This document shows, piece by piece, positions 50,343-61,511 of a DNA stretch of 64,000 nt. The notes beneath the pieces are model-generated. The model saw only the letters and a list, made by a program, of their open reading frames with translations, searched no databases and was not told the origin of the DNA. The stretch covers positions 124,001 to 188,000 of the forward strand of contig SRSI01000074.1 of NCBI GenBank assembly GCA_005656395.1, given 5' to 3'. Source of the stretch: Strongyloides papillosus (Eukaryota > Nematoda > Chromadorea > Rhabditida > Strongyloididae). Positions within the stretch are counted from its first letter, which is position 1; each line of letters begins with the position of its first letter. A program made the translations under genes and the position numbers.

Positions 50343-53300
50343 TGTGGCGTTTTTTGAGTCACTTATATGGTATATATATGTGTTGCGACGCCACTTGAAG
50401 AACTATTTACCTAAACAAAAATTATTATTAACATGTGGCATCTCTCATCTTTTTGTAATTGGTATAAGAAAATTAATACAAACATAAAAAGGCAAAAAAT
50501 TTATCAATAATTTCTAACTCAATGTAATAGAAGACTGCGCGTTACCTACATATATTTTTCTAGAACATTTACTCTTTGAGACTAAATTAGCAAAGGATGT
50601 ATATTTGAAAGTCACTTGATATGCTTATGAGTCACATAAAATACGTAGGAATACAATTATCAATTAAATGTTTCGAAATATAGATGTCTATAATAATAGT
50701 TAGAGTGTCTGGATAATAACAACTTTTAAAAGGGTTTTCAAAAATTGTTTTAAATGATATAATTAAAGTATCTTAATCTCACTCATCAATCTACTGGGAC
50801 CAAAAAGAAAGATTAAATATAAAAGATGGTTTCTATTTAAATTTATAAACCTATAGATTTATTTTTATTGTTAAACAAAAATAGTGTTAAAAAGCCATAC
50901 AACCATTAAGGTACAACATATATACTTTGCTTATGACAAATATTATAATAAAAAATAATGTAATTGTCTTAAGGTAGTTCTCGATAAAATGGAAATTATA
51001 CGTAATAATGTCAAAGAAATTCTATGAAATATCACGGTAGAAATGTTACAATATCTAACTGATAATTTTATATATCAAATTCTAAAAAATTGAAGACTAA
51101 TTAAAAAATACAAATTAATCTTAATGCAATGGTATATTTTAAAAAGCACATATTATAAGCGTTATACCAACTGAATCGTTACAAAACAAGAGCATACCAA
51201 TCTGCTGAAGATTATATAATAGAATAGGCGTGATAAGTATGATAAACGCTCCGTTTTTTACAATGTATAATGACGAAAAGCAATTTTGAAAAGAATGCAT
51301 TTTTTCTTTCTTGAAATTGACAGTTGAGAATAAATGCTTTTAAACGTAAATTTTGTTAGTTTACGAAATTTAATAACATTTTTATTATTGAAAATGTGCA
51401 AAATTAGACTCTTATAAATATAAAATGCTTTTTTATCAAGTGAGTCACAATTTTGTAGTAAAAGTTTATAGAAAATTTTTAATGTCATATTTTCTGTTTA
51501 TTTTTTATTTTTATCTCTCGGTACATTTTTTAAAAATGTTCATTTGTATCAAAATTGATTAGGTTTTTTACTTAGATTTTATCATATCAATTTTAAAAAG
51601 CGAAATTATTCATTAAAATATAAATTTAGTAACACATCTCTATCTAAGTAAAAGTTGTTACTATATATTTTCATCATTTTTAAAGAAATTTTACTACAAA
51701 TTTACTATTTAAAAAGTAGTTGAATTTATCATTTTTTGATAAAGTAAAAACAATAGCTTTGTCAAATGATATAAAAAAAATTCTTGATTGTTCTTTTGTG
51801 ATATTTATAAAGTGTATTAAAAGATCTATTGTATAATAATTACTACTTAATTTTAACATTGTTATTCTTTTAATCGTTGGATGTTTTTTTGATGAATAAA
51901 ACCAATCAGATTATACAAAATATATTGTATAAAATTTAGTTTAGAAAATAGATCATATTGCACTTTATTCATTATAAATACTAGATAAATTTTATTATCA
52001 CTGTATTAATTTAAAATATATTTATGTTTTTTGTTACAAATATTAATTTTCGAAACATTATTTCAATTTAATAGATTCTATTCTACTGTATTTAATGGAT
52101 ACAATGATTTATTGTTAAATTTCAGAGATATGTTGGATATTTCTTAATAATTATTAAACCCCTTCTGTTAGTAAAAACAATATTTTATTGTAAAATTTTC
52201 TTAAAAATTGTGTAAGCATATTTTTTAATTATTTTCGATATTATATGTAATTATTTCTAATCAAAATTTACTATCTGTTAAGTAATTTTTTTAATCTTAT
52301 TTTTTAATTTAAAATATGATACAGTTTATATTTTACTGCTTGTTACAATGCTTTATTTATTCAATTCACTAAACATTATATTTTGTTTTTCATGTTACTT
52401 CAAAAATATGTTAAGCTTTACATATATATTTATTTACATGAGTATAAAACATTGCATTTTTATTGAAAATAATATTAGTAAATCTACATTCATTACTTTG
52501 ATTATTCTCAAAAGTTATTTCAAATTATTAATAAGGAACTACTTCTAATTTTTATTTATAAGGAGGGTTGTCTTTACATTAACACTATAATAATTTTTCA
52601 AATGTAATTTCATTTTGTTTTTTTTTATTATATGATAATCTATTCCTCTTTAAAAGTTTTGCATAAAAACATTTTATTATTTATGAACGTAAGATTAAAT
52701 TTATTGTTGTAATAGTATAAGTTAATAGAAAAAATGTCCAATTTATTGTATAGCTATTGAAAAGATAAATTTTAACCTAATTTTAATTTAGACCAATAAT
52801 AGATATCATCAATAACTCGAAAGTTATTATCACAGATAATTTAATATTTTTTGTGTTTATTTTAAAGTAAATTGTAAGTAATGTACAAAGACTTATTATA
52901 TTTGTTAATTGAAAATTTTGATGAATAAATCCACCTATATTTATAACAACAAAAAGAAGTACCATTTTTAGAATTTTATAAAATCCGTTTTACTCCTCGG
53001 TTGTTGTTTATCTTATACATTTATATATGTACTGTGTCACTCCTTCAGCTTACCACATATAAAAATTTAATCGATGTTCGCAACTGACAACATATAGATG
53101 TCTGTTTTGACGACACAACTCTCTACTTTCCTTGTATATATCACTATTCGTTGTATATTTATATTATTATTGTTGGCGATATATTTATATATATTGCGTC
53201 AACTTTCTCTTCATCAAAATATAGTTTATGCATTATTAAGGAGATAAAATTTTAAATAAATTCAAATTTTTCTTTTTAAATTAAAAAAAATCTTAAAAAG

Positions 53301-53573
53301 TATATAAAAGACGACTTTAGTAGCATTAACATCTTATTTTTTTATGATTATGTATAAAATTATTTATAATTATTATTGTGGGAGATAAATAGGATAATTA
53401 GTGTTTATTTAATTTTCTTTAAAAATATAATTATTATTTTCTTCTCTATTTATTTATATATTACAATATTGTTAATGTTATTTTGAATATATTAACGTAA
53501 AAGTATTTCATTACAGTCATTAAAATTGACAGATAGTGCTGATTAATTATTTATATGTATATTACTGATAAAA
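50343..53573. other. AT-rich intergenic region between divergent genes
   Basis: About 3.2 kb with no supported gene. Just upstream of USP47 a seven-base inverted repeat (GTGGCGT at 50344-50350, ACGCCAC at 50388-50394) brackets a TGAGTCA site. GC-richer patches near 53030-53130 may belong to the UBL3 promoter. Frames such as 51258-51488 (-) and 52348-52548 (+) are low-complexity. Confidence 0.5.
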
Positions 53574-54034
53574 ATGGCACAGGCTGAAACGCAAGTAGAT
53601 CATGATAAGGTAAATTTATCATATTAATAACTTTACTATTTCTATATTTAGATAAATTTGAAACTTATACTTGTTTCCGGTAGAGTACGTGAAATACAAT
53701 TTTTACCATCAACATCAGCTGCAGATGTATGTGATTATGTATTTAATAATTGGCCCCCAGGTATAGTCATTAATAAATAATAATTATAATAAATAATTTT
53801 TTGTAATATTAAGAATGGGACGACGAAAAAGTAACATCATCATCTTTGCTCAAATTAATTTATCATGGTCGTTTTTTGCACGGTACAGTAACATTATCAG
53901 CACTTTCATTGCCTTTAGGTAAAACAACGGTGATGCATCTAGTGACAAGAGAAAATCTTCCAGAACCAAATTCTAATGATAGTCTCAAAAAAAGTAAAAG
54001 AGGATCAAACTGCTGTAGGTGTTCTATCAGTTGA
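53574..54034 (+). CDS. UBL3: Membrane-anchored ubiquitin-fold protein UBL3
   Basis: Exons 53574-53609, 53652-53760 and 53814-54034 join in phase to give 121 residues. The sequence follows UBL3 closely: INLKLILVSGRVREIQFLP, then YVFNNWPPEWDDEKV, LLKLIYHGRFLHGTVTLSAL, LPLGKTTVMHLVTRENLPEP and a Cys-rich end. The last residues, NCCRCSIS, form a CaaX box (Cys-Ser-Ile-Ser, favouring farnesylation) with adjacent cysteines available for palmitoylation or disulphide bonding; human UBL3 ends in CVIL, which favours geranylgeranylation. UBL3 is prenylated, sits at membranes, and has been described as a modifier that directs proteins into small extracellular vesicles. The GG ending typical of conjugated ubiquitin is absent, as in the family. 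Confidence 0.96.
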
Positions 54035-54085
54035 AATGTCTTAATATATCAAAATCCTCATTTATTATTAAAATGAGATATAAAT

Positions 54086-54091
54086 AATAAA
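54086..54091 (+). terminator. Candidate UBL3 polyadenylation signal
   Basis: AATAAA 52 bases after the UBL3 stop. Chance occurrence is likely in this composition, so confidence is low. Confidence 0.35.
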
Positions 54092-55076
54092 TGGTGTTGT
54101 TATTAATAATAATTAATCAACAATTAGTTTTTAAAAATATTGAATGCGGTGTCTTTTTCTTTAATTGCAGGTTAATAAAATAAAGACCTTATAAATTATG
54201 AAGAACATTCTATCTGATTGCAGTGGATATATTATGTATGTCAACAATTTTATATTATTTTTGTATTTTTGCCAATTTCAATTCTTTCTTCACAGTACAA
54301 CGTATAAATTTTTCAACCGTTGAAATTCCTCAGACATTATTTTAATTTGTTATTTTCATTAAATTTTATGTATATAAAATGAATAACCTTTATTGTCAAA
54401 TAATATTTTTAGTAAGAAATAAAATAATTATTTTAATTAGAAAAAAATATTTTGTACTTTAGTTTACGAAGACAAACATTATCGTGTAAAAATATATAAT
54501 TTATTCAAATTAATAGATATTAAAAATTGAAGAATTATTTTTCCTATTTCATCAATAAAAAGTGAATTATTAATTTTTTTATTAATTTATTATTTCAAAG
54601 ATAAATATGATTATTAATCAAGCTATTTTTCATTACTTCTAAATATATTATATAAAATTAACTATATTGTAAATATAATGCATTATTTTATTGAAATATT
54701 TTACTAAATTTTTTACAAAAAGGATAAAAAAATGATTAACGAGTTAAATTTAAATATACTTTTTAATCCGTTATTTAATGAAGGTATTAGAAATATTTCA
54801 TCATCCGTTTATAAATTTTTTATTCTTACGAAAGATAAATATTTATTTATGACAAATATTTTATTTAGTAGTAAAATACTCAAAACACTTTTATTTCTAC
54901 TTTGTTTTTAAAATTAACTTCCAATACATTATATTATTATCAAAAAGATTATTTTTTTAATACATAATTTTAAAAGTTGAGATGAAAAATTAATTATAAC
55001 TTTTAATGTTTCTTACAGTTAATCCGTAGTGGTTAATAACCCATGATTGTTTTTAATGAAAAAACGAATTAAAGGC
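54092..55076. other. Spacer between convergent genes
   Basis: AT-rich, no open frame or RNA gene seen; holds the 3' flanks of UBL3 and of the minus-strand gene that ends at 55077. Confidence 0.5.
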
Positions 55077-55825
55077 TTATTCAAAATCCATTTCCTCATC
55101 ACTTTTCCTATATTCATTAATGGCTGAATCTAAATCATCACTTGAAGTGGTGGATATTTGTAGAGAATTATAACACTTGTCTGAATTAATTTCAGAGATA
55201 TCGTCAAATGTTGTTATACTATGTTTAGATCTGAAAAATAAAATTTAATTAATATATTATCACAATACCCTTTTGTTGGACAACAAGAAGAAACTGAATT
55301 AGAACGCTTGTTACGACTTTCAATTAATCCATTTATAGTTAATTCATTTATATTAGAATTTGTTGTTTTAATGTCATTAAAATTTATATTAGCTGACATT
55401 GAAGAAGAACTACGTAATAAAATATTTTCAAAAGAGTTGTACATTGAAACATGCGGTGAAATATCATTTTGACGTGGTTGGTAAAGATTGTTTGTATTGT
55501 TTGAAAATATATTAATATTGTTAGAAGTCATATCAAAATTATTAGAATTATATTGAAAATAATTATTTCTCATTGGCAATGATGAATCAGCCAATCCCAT
55601 AACTAAATTTTTGTCCTTCCATAAATTTATGTTATTTGGAGTCGTATTATTGACATTATAAATGTCATTTTCAAAAACCATATTTTTATTGTTATTGGAA
55701 GAAATTGGCTCACACAAATCAAGTGCGGCTAATGTGCTTCTTTGTCTTATGTCTTCTAGGCGGTTTTGTTCCGGCTTTATCATAACATCTTCTACAGCTT
55801 TTTGTAAATCTCTCATACATAACAT
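55077..55825 (-). CDS. Unrecognised Asn-rich protein
   Basis: Exon 1 is 55825-55269 and exon 2 is 55230-55077, joined across a 38-base intron (GTATTG...TTTTTCAG, phase 2), giving 236 residues. The ATG is four bases after an AATTTTAG acceptor, which fits a trans-spliced start, although a cis-spliced upstream exon is possible. The first 40 residues (LQKAVEDVMIKPEQNRLEDI) look like an amphipathic helix and may be the only folded or binding part. The middle is Asn/Ser-rich and low-complexity, with a basic serine patch RNKRSNSVSSCC near the exon end, and the C-terminus is acidic (SDDLDSAINEY, ending DEEMDFE). Such composition is typical of RNP-associated or regulatory proteins, but no family is recognised. 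Confidence 0.6.
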
Positions 55826-55829
55826 AACT

Positions 55830-57137
55830 AAAATTTAAAAAAATAAAATGAAATTATAAATACAAAAAATACTTTAAAAAACGTTTAATATTATGATGTT
55901 CGATATTTTAAAAAGAATGTTTATCATGTATAAAATTTGTTAATAGTCCATTTATCTATATTTTTCTAAATAAGTACATTAAATAAAAACACAAAATATA
56001 AACATGAGATTTAAAAATTTATTTACGTCAATAGATAATTAATCGTCATCTTCAATATAAACATATTTAATATTTTAATTAAAAAAATATACTTCGATTG
56101 TCTTTAATGAATGTTATTTAGTTCTATAATGCTTTATACTAGGCTCAATTTCCTGATAATATAGATGAATCGATTGTAAGAAATCCTAAACAAAGTAATA
56201 ATAGATGACAGGAATATAAAGGAATTAAAGTTAAAAGGATGCTTTTTAAACTCATTTAAAAGGGTTAAAAATATAAATAACAATTTTTTTTTAATTTTTA
56301 TGTCTTTTTCAAATAATTAAATATTTTAAAATCCTTTTATTTTTAATTAGTTTTAAAAATATTTAAAAATATTTTTAATTGGCAAAAATGTTAGCCTTTC
56401 TTATTCATAGTATTTTATATTTTAACCGAAAATGATATACTATTATAGAAGATATGCCTGTTTAGAAACAAAAATAAAATTTTTTGATGTCAGACACGCC
56501 TATAATTAAAGAATAAAGTTGAAAGATATTGTTGCAAGAACTATGACAAAAAGATGATAACTATGCGAAAAAAAAAACGAAAATATAGATATTTTTATAA
56601 AAAAAATAGAATAATACATTTATTACAAACAAAATTTAATTCTTATTTATATATACAATAATTATATATGCATATCATTATATTTATCATAAGTTCTATG
56701 CTGAGGGTAAAGATTAATACATGTATAAATTGCGTGATAAAGATTTTACAATATATTGATAAATTATTCTTTTAAAGTTAATCCAACAATAGAGTTAATA
56801 AACTATTTTACAAGACACAAAGATTTTAAGAGAACCTACTTAACTAGGATACATTTATTTATTTTTGTGTTTCTAACTAACCAATTACTTTACAATAAAA
56901 AAAATAAAAATTAAATAAAGAAAAGTAACAAAATACTCTGATCGATGTAATTTAAAATTATTTTATTCTCTTGCAGCATTAATGTTAACAGTGTATTTTT
57001 ATTGAATAATAAACATTTTGTGTTTTCTATCATCATAATTAAAATATATTTAATAAAAAGTAAATTGAAAATTTGTAACAACTAATTTGTATAGATAGAA
57101 ATAAATATTAAATATTGACATAATAGCTACAAAAATT
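55830..57137. other. AT-rich intergenic region
   Basis: About 1.3 kb, no frame of note; holds the downstream flank of the VPS18-like gene and the presumed promoter of the Asn-rich gene. No RNA gene seen. Confidence 0.5.
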
Positions 57138-58896
57138 TCACCAAGAATATAGTTCCTCTAAGTAATCTACTTCTGAAAAGAATGGCTTCGTCACTTCTTC
57201 GATAACATTCAATCCACACAAAGGACAATGTTGAAAAAATGATGAATTTTTAAAGTTGTCCTTTAAATTACATTTATCTTTTTTAGCACTACTGTTCCAT
57301 TCGTTAGATAATAGTTCTTCGAAACAATTTTCATGGAAAATATGTTTGCAATTAAATACATAAAATGGTTTACTCATTGCTCTTTCTCTACATTTTAAAC
57401 ATTTATCTTGAGGCCTTACAACTATTGGACGGTTTTTTAGTTTATTTATATATTTAGAAATATTAGTATTGGCTTCTTCCGCCTTTATCATGGCACTATT
57501 AATCTTTTTTTGCTTCTGACGATACGAATCTAAACAATCTCTTAAAGGTTCTTTGATATCAGAAATACAAGATATTGATGGAAATAAAGTTAATATCTCT
57601 TCAAATTTCAAACAACCATTAGAATCCTTAATAAATGATAAACACTTTTTAAGAGCTGTCTGAGAATCATCATGTTCTAAAACATAATTTGTCAAAATCA
57701 TCCAGACTCGATTTTGGTCAGCTTTTGTCGGTTTTCCAGCTTTCGACTTTTGTGATTCACTAAATAAAGCTTGTTCTTTTTTTAATTCATCAAATGGATC
57801 ATCACTTCCGGCTTCAACCATTTTCATAACACACTCTTTTGCATAGAAAAAATCGTTAGCCTCCAATGAAATACTTACAGCCTTGTCCCAAAGGCCTAAT
57901 GCACAATTTAATAATGCTTGACATTTATATAAATTTTTGTTATTACTAACAACACTTAAGGCAAAATGAATATCAATATTCCCCGAAAAGGATTCTATTT
58001 TCTTTTTTAAAAATGGATACAATAAAGAAGGATCGTCCTGTGACATTAAAGCAATCCATAAATTATTTATTTCCTTAGAACATGTTGGTTTTTTAGATTC
58101 TATATCCAGATAAGTAAAAGCATATTTTCTATTCTTAGGTTTTCCAGCCAACTCAAAAACAATTTTTTGATAGATTGCAGTTGGTAAATTTCTAAAGACA
58201 GATTCATTACATAATGAATTTACTAATAATTCTGGTATGTTATCAATAAAATAATTCATATACTTTCTAAAATAAACAAATTCATATTGAGAAAGTAAAT
58301 ATAAAAAAGCTTCTTCAAAATACTCCATTCTTATATAGGTATCAATTATAGTTTCTTTATCTAAAATAATAACAAATGACAATAAACTTTTTTACTAATT
58401 TTACTATACCTTTTAACATTTTAGCCAACATTAATTTCCCATCCAAACATGCATTATCTTCCATCATTTTCATTACAGCATCTTTATTATCTCTAATTAC
58501 ATTTAATACCTCAGAATTACTCATAAAACTTTCAAGATTATTTAAACAATTTTTAAATTTATCATCACTTTCACAAACAGCATCCAAAACTTGCTTTGTC
58601 TTCAGGTTTAATAAATATAAAATAAGAACAGCTTTTTGGACATAAATTTTCTCATTATCTTCATTTTCTTTTTTTATATTTTCTAACTTATATTCTAAAA
58701 ATTCTATTAAATCTTGTCGACTATTCATGTTGTTACAATTTTTAAGCTTTTCTAATAAAGTTTGTTCAAACGAATCTGAAGTGGGCGATTGCATCATATG
58801 TAAATTTTCTTGTATACAATTATCTTTGTTATTTGTATTTTGATCAATAACCAATGATTCTTCATCATCTGAATTATTTTCAAAGGGATTAGACAT
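57138..58896 (-). CDS. VPS18: VPS18-like protein lacking the N-terminal beta-propeller
   Basis: Exon 1 is 58896-58410 and exon 2 is 58360-57138, joined across a 49-base intron (GTATAG...ATTTTAG, phase 1), giving 569 residues; VPS18 is normally about 970. After an acidic N-terminus (MSNPFENNSDDEE) the protein enters the alpha-solenoid of VPS18, and the second half matches it well: EEAFLYLLSQYEFVYFRKYM, LLVNSLCNESVF, NCALGLWDKAVSISLE, CLKFEEILTLFPS and ISDIKEPLRDCLDSY, then VVRPQDKCLKC starting a RING-H2 domain (CLKC, CKHIFHENC, CPLC). VPS18 is a core subunit of the HOPS and CORVET tethering complexes on endosomes and lysosomes. No propeller exon exists in the 1.3 kb upstream. Either this is a shortened paralogue or the upstream half is encoded elsewhere. 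Confidence 0.8.
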
Positions 58897-60193
58897 GACG
58901 AAATTAGCAAAATAGATGCAAAATATTTGTAATTAATGGTTATTAATAATTATCAAAGAAATGTAGGAATTTCAACTAGCTTCTAATGATTATAATATTA
59001 ACTGGTAGATGACGTATTTCAATAAAAAACTGTTCTTTAACTAACAGAATATAAATTTAATAAATGACATCCAAAAAATGTTGGAAATATTTCTATGCAT
59101 TATGTAGTTGTTTAAGGAGACATTATTCCATCGTTATTCTGGTTCAAACGTATACTACAATAACAGAAAAAACAGTACGTTAAAAATCGGATAAAAAAAA
59201 TAATTCATGTAAATTTATAAAGTTACGGAAATAAATTTACTATGAAGTGTTTAAATCCCACGAATTCATATTTTATTTAATCCATTAAAGACTTTATCTT
59301 TTTGAACTATTACTAAAAATAATGTTTTTTTTATGTTATTAGATATCTTTATAAATAAAAAAATATTATTTGTGATTATGAAATATCCTTATGATACATT
59401 AATGTACATGATTTAGTGTTACTTTTATGTTTACTTTAATTTTTGCATATTTTAAATAAAAATTGGTAATGCTTGAATTTTAGTAATGCAATCAAATACG
59501 GGGAAATTTGATGTTGCAACTTGATTATTGTCTACATCTTTCACGTTTTCTAGCATAGTTATCTTAAATTTAAAAGAAAAATAACTTCAGCTGGTAATAA
59601 TTTATTTTATTTTAAATAGAACAATACAATAAAAATCAACTTCTTCATCTATTAAACAAAATGTTCAAAAAGTTATACCAAAATTAGCAAATTAACATTT
59701 TATATTGTTTCAGAACACTTTATAATATCGTTGAAAGTAGTCAGTGGTGCTCTTTATTAACCACTTTCATTCTGAAAATGATAAAAACAACATGTATACC
59801 AAAGGTCGACTACAAAAGTTCCGATATTTACGCTTATTTCTTCATATCAAAAAATACAAGCTTTGTTTAAAAATATGCAAAAACATATTTTCTATAAATT
59901 TAGTTGGTACTTTTCTGTATTTCCAAGGTGACTAAATAATTTAGGACAATACCTTTTGAATATTGGTTAAAACAAATTGCGGGAAATTAAAAACATTAAA
60001 ATTTTTTGAATATTATGTCGCTAAAAAAAATTTGATGTCATTATAAAAGATATTTATACTCCTCCATAAATCTCACACATTACTCTCCCACGTTTTTATC
60101 GTATTATTTTTGATTACATCATACAGAGAGGTGCTTGTTTTTATTTAGTCTTCAGAAATTTTTATACACTGTCTTTTTCACATAAAAAGAGTG
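58897..60193. other. AT-rich intergenic region between divergent genes
   Basis: Searched for the missing VPS18 propeller: no open frame longer than about 63 codons, and none resembling it. The stretch 60060-60190 is C/T-richer (CTCCTCC, CTCCCACG) and is probably the promoter of the BTB gene. Confidence 0.55.
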
Positions 60194-60963
60194 ATGTCGT
60201 ATTACAGAAAAGAAGTTCTTATGAACACTTTTTCTAAATCGTCGCCTACTAGGCAATTTCGACTTTTCGCTGGTGGTGAAACATTTTATGTTAATGGTTA
60301 CTATTTAGCCGAACTATCGCCATATTTCGAAACTTTATTTTTCAACGAATTTTTTACTGAAGCCAGAACAAAGACAGTCTCTTTCACCTCTGTTGATTGG
60401 CAAGAACTGCACGTATTTTTGGAGTATCTCTGTCCTGTTAGTCGTATGCGAGACAAAAGAGAAATTACAGGTAATATTTGTCATTATTAATAATTATCTT
60501 ATAAAAAATTTCAGTTGACAATTTCCATATATTAATATATTTCTCCAATAGATTTCTTATAAGAGAAATAGAATATCCATTAATTCAGTTTGTGAAGGAC
60601 AATTTTGATGCATGTCGGGTGAAATTTTCATGTTCAAAGTTACTGGTTATGTCATCGTACTTAATAAGTAGTAATTCACCAAAGGAATTTCTGCAGTTTT
60701 GTTACGAATCAATTGCTCTCTATCCAGAAAAAGATGTCATGGCCTGTTCAAACATAATTTCAGGGCGTGATATGAAATGTATATTAGAAGAATGCACTAG
60801 AATTAGAAGGAGAATAATGGAATGCCAATTGGACAAAACACAGGATGATTACGACATACGGGATGAACATTTACGAGGCATAATTAATTGCACAGATAAT
60901 ATAACTAACTATTTTTTTGGTGCTTTTATTGCCATCTTAATATACTTTGTTTGGCTCATGTGA
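60194..60963 (+). CDS. BTB/POZ protein with C-terminal membrane anchor
   Basis: Exon 1 is 60194-60470 and exon 2 is 60515-60963, joined across a 44-base intron (GTAATA...ATTTCAG, phase 1), giving 241 residues. Residues about 20-115 form a BTB/POZ domain of the nematode type: FRLFAGGETFYVNGYYLAEL, SPYFETLFFNEFFTEA and a helix ending EYLCP; the next segment (CRVKFSCSKLLVMSS) continues the helical extension. The protein ends with a hydrophobic stretch, NYFFGAFIAILIYFVWLM, reaching the C-terminus, which predicts a tail anchor in a membrane. BTB proteins often act as CUL3 adaptors, so a membrane-bound adaptor is plausible but is inference. The ATG at 60194 follows a GTG in the same frame. Confidence 0.75.
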
Positions 60964-61006
60964 TTTATTTACTAAATTTTAACAAACAAATTTTTTTGTG
61001 TTTTTT

Positions 61007-61045
61007 TTGTATTTACTTGTATTTATTTGTATTTAATTGTATTTA
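61007..61045. repeat. Tandem repeat of a 10-base TTGTATTTA(N) unit
   Basis: About four direct copies of TTGTATTTA plus one variable base lie in the gap between the BTB gene and the next candidate gene, probably in its 3' UTR or intercistronic region. Confidence 0.7.
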
Positions 61046-61086
61046 CCTTTGCCATATAAAAGAATTTTTTTTATTTATTTTTTGAA

Positions 61087-61448
61087 ATGAAGTTCAGAGT
61101 AATATATTACTGTCATTCGAGTTATCAAAGTCCAAATGTTTTTACAGGTATATAATAAAAAAACAAGTTTCTTAGGAATTAGACCATTTAATTGCACGAG
61201 AACATAATATAAATTGGGAAGACGTACTATTAATGACATCAGCAATTTTTTTTACAGTTATTACATACGAAAAGTACATGTTCTTTATTTATTTATCTTT
61301 TAATAAATAAATTTATCTAAGTTAATTTAACCAATTAGAACGACAAAAAGATCCTAGAAGGTCAGGTAAAGGAGGTTACTTTGTGGCACGTTTAATTGGT
61401 AGAGTGTTTCATTATATAGATTATACACATACTTTTAAACTCTCGTAG
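61087..61448 (+). CDS. Candidate small four-exon gene, unknown
   Basis: No single frame here is long, but four pieces join in phase: 61087-61147, 61183-61223, 61258-61273 and 61339-61448, with introns of 35, 34 and 65 bases (donors GTATAT, GTACTA, GTACAT; acceptors GAATTAG, TTTTACAG, CAATTAG). The product is 75 residues, starting MKFRVIYYCHSSYQSPN and ending in a basic segment RRSGKGGYFVARLIGRVFHY. The last exon has clearly protein-like composition. The third exon would be only 16 bases. A different exon combination is possible. No family recognised. It lies between the BTB and MUT-7-like genes on the same strand, 123 and 63 bases from each. Confidence 0.4.
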
Positions 61449-61511
61449 ATTGTCATTTGATTAACTAATAATCATCTCGTATTACTTAAAATAATATATT
61501 TTTAATTACTT

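Noticed and set aside
52348..52548. Plus-strand frame of 66 codons
   Set aside because: Hydrophobic low-complexity translation of AT-rich spacer, no splice sites or similarity.
59744..59935. Plus-strand frame of 63 codons upstream of the BTB gene
   Set aside because: Checked as a possible missing VPS18 or BTB exon; wrong strand for the former, and it does not join in phase to the latter.
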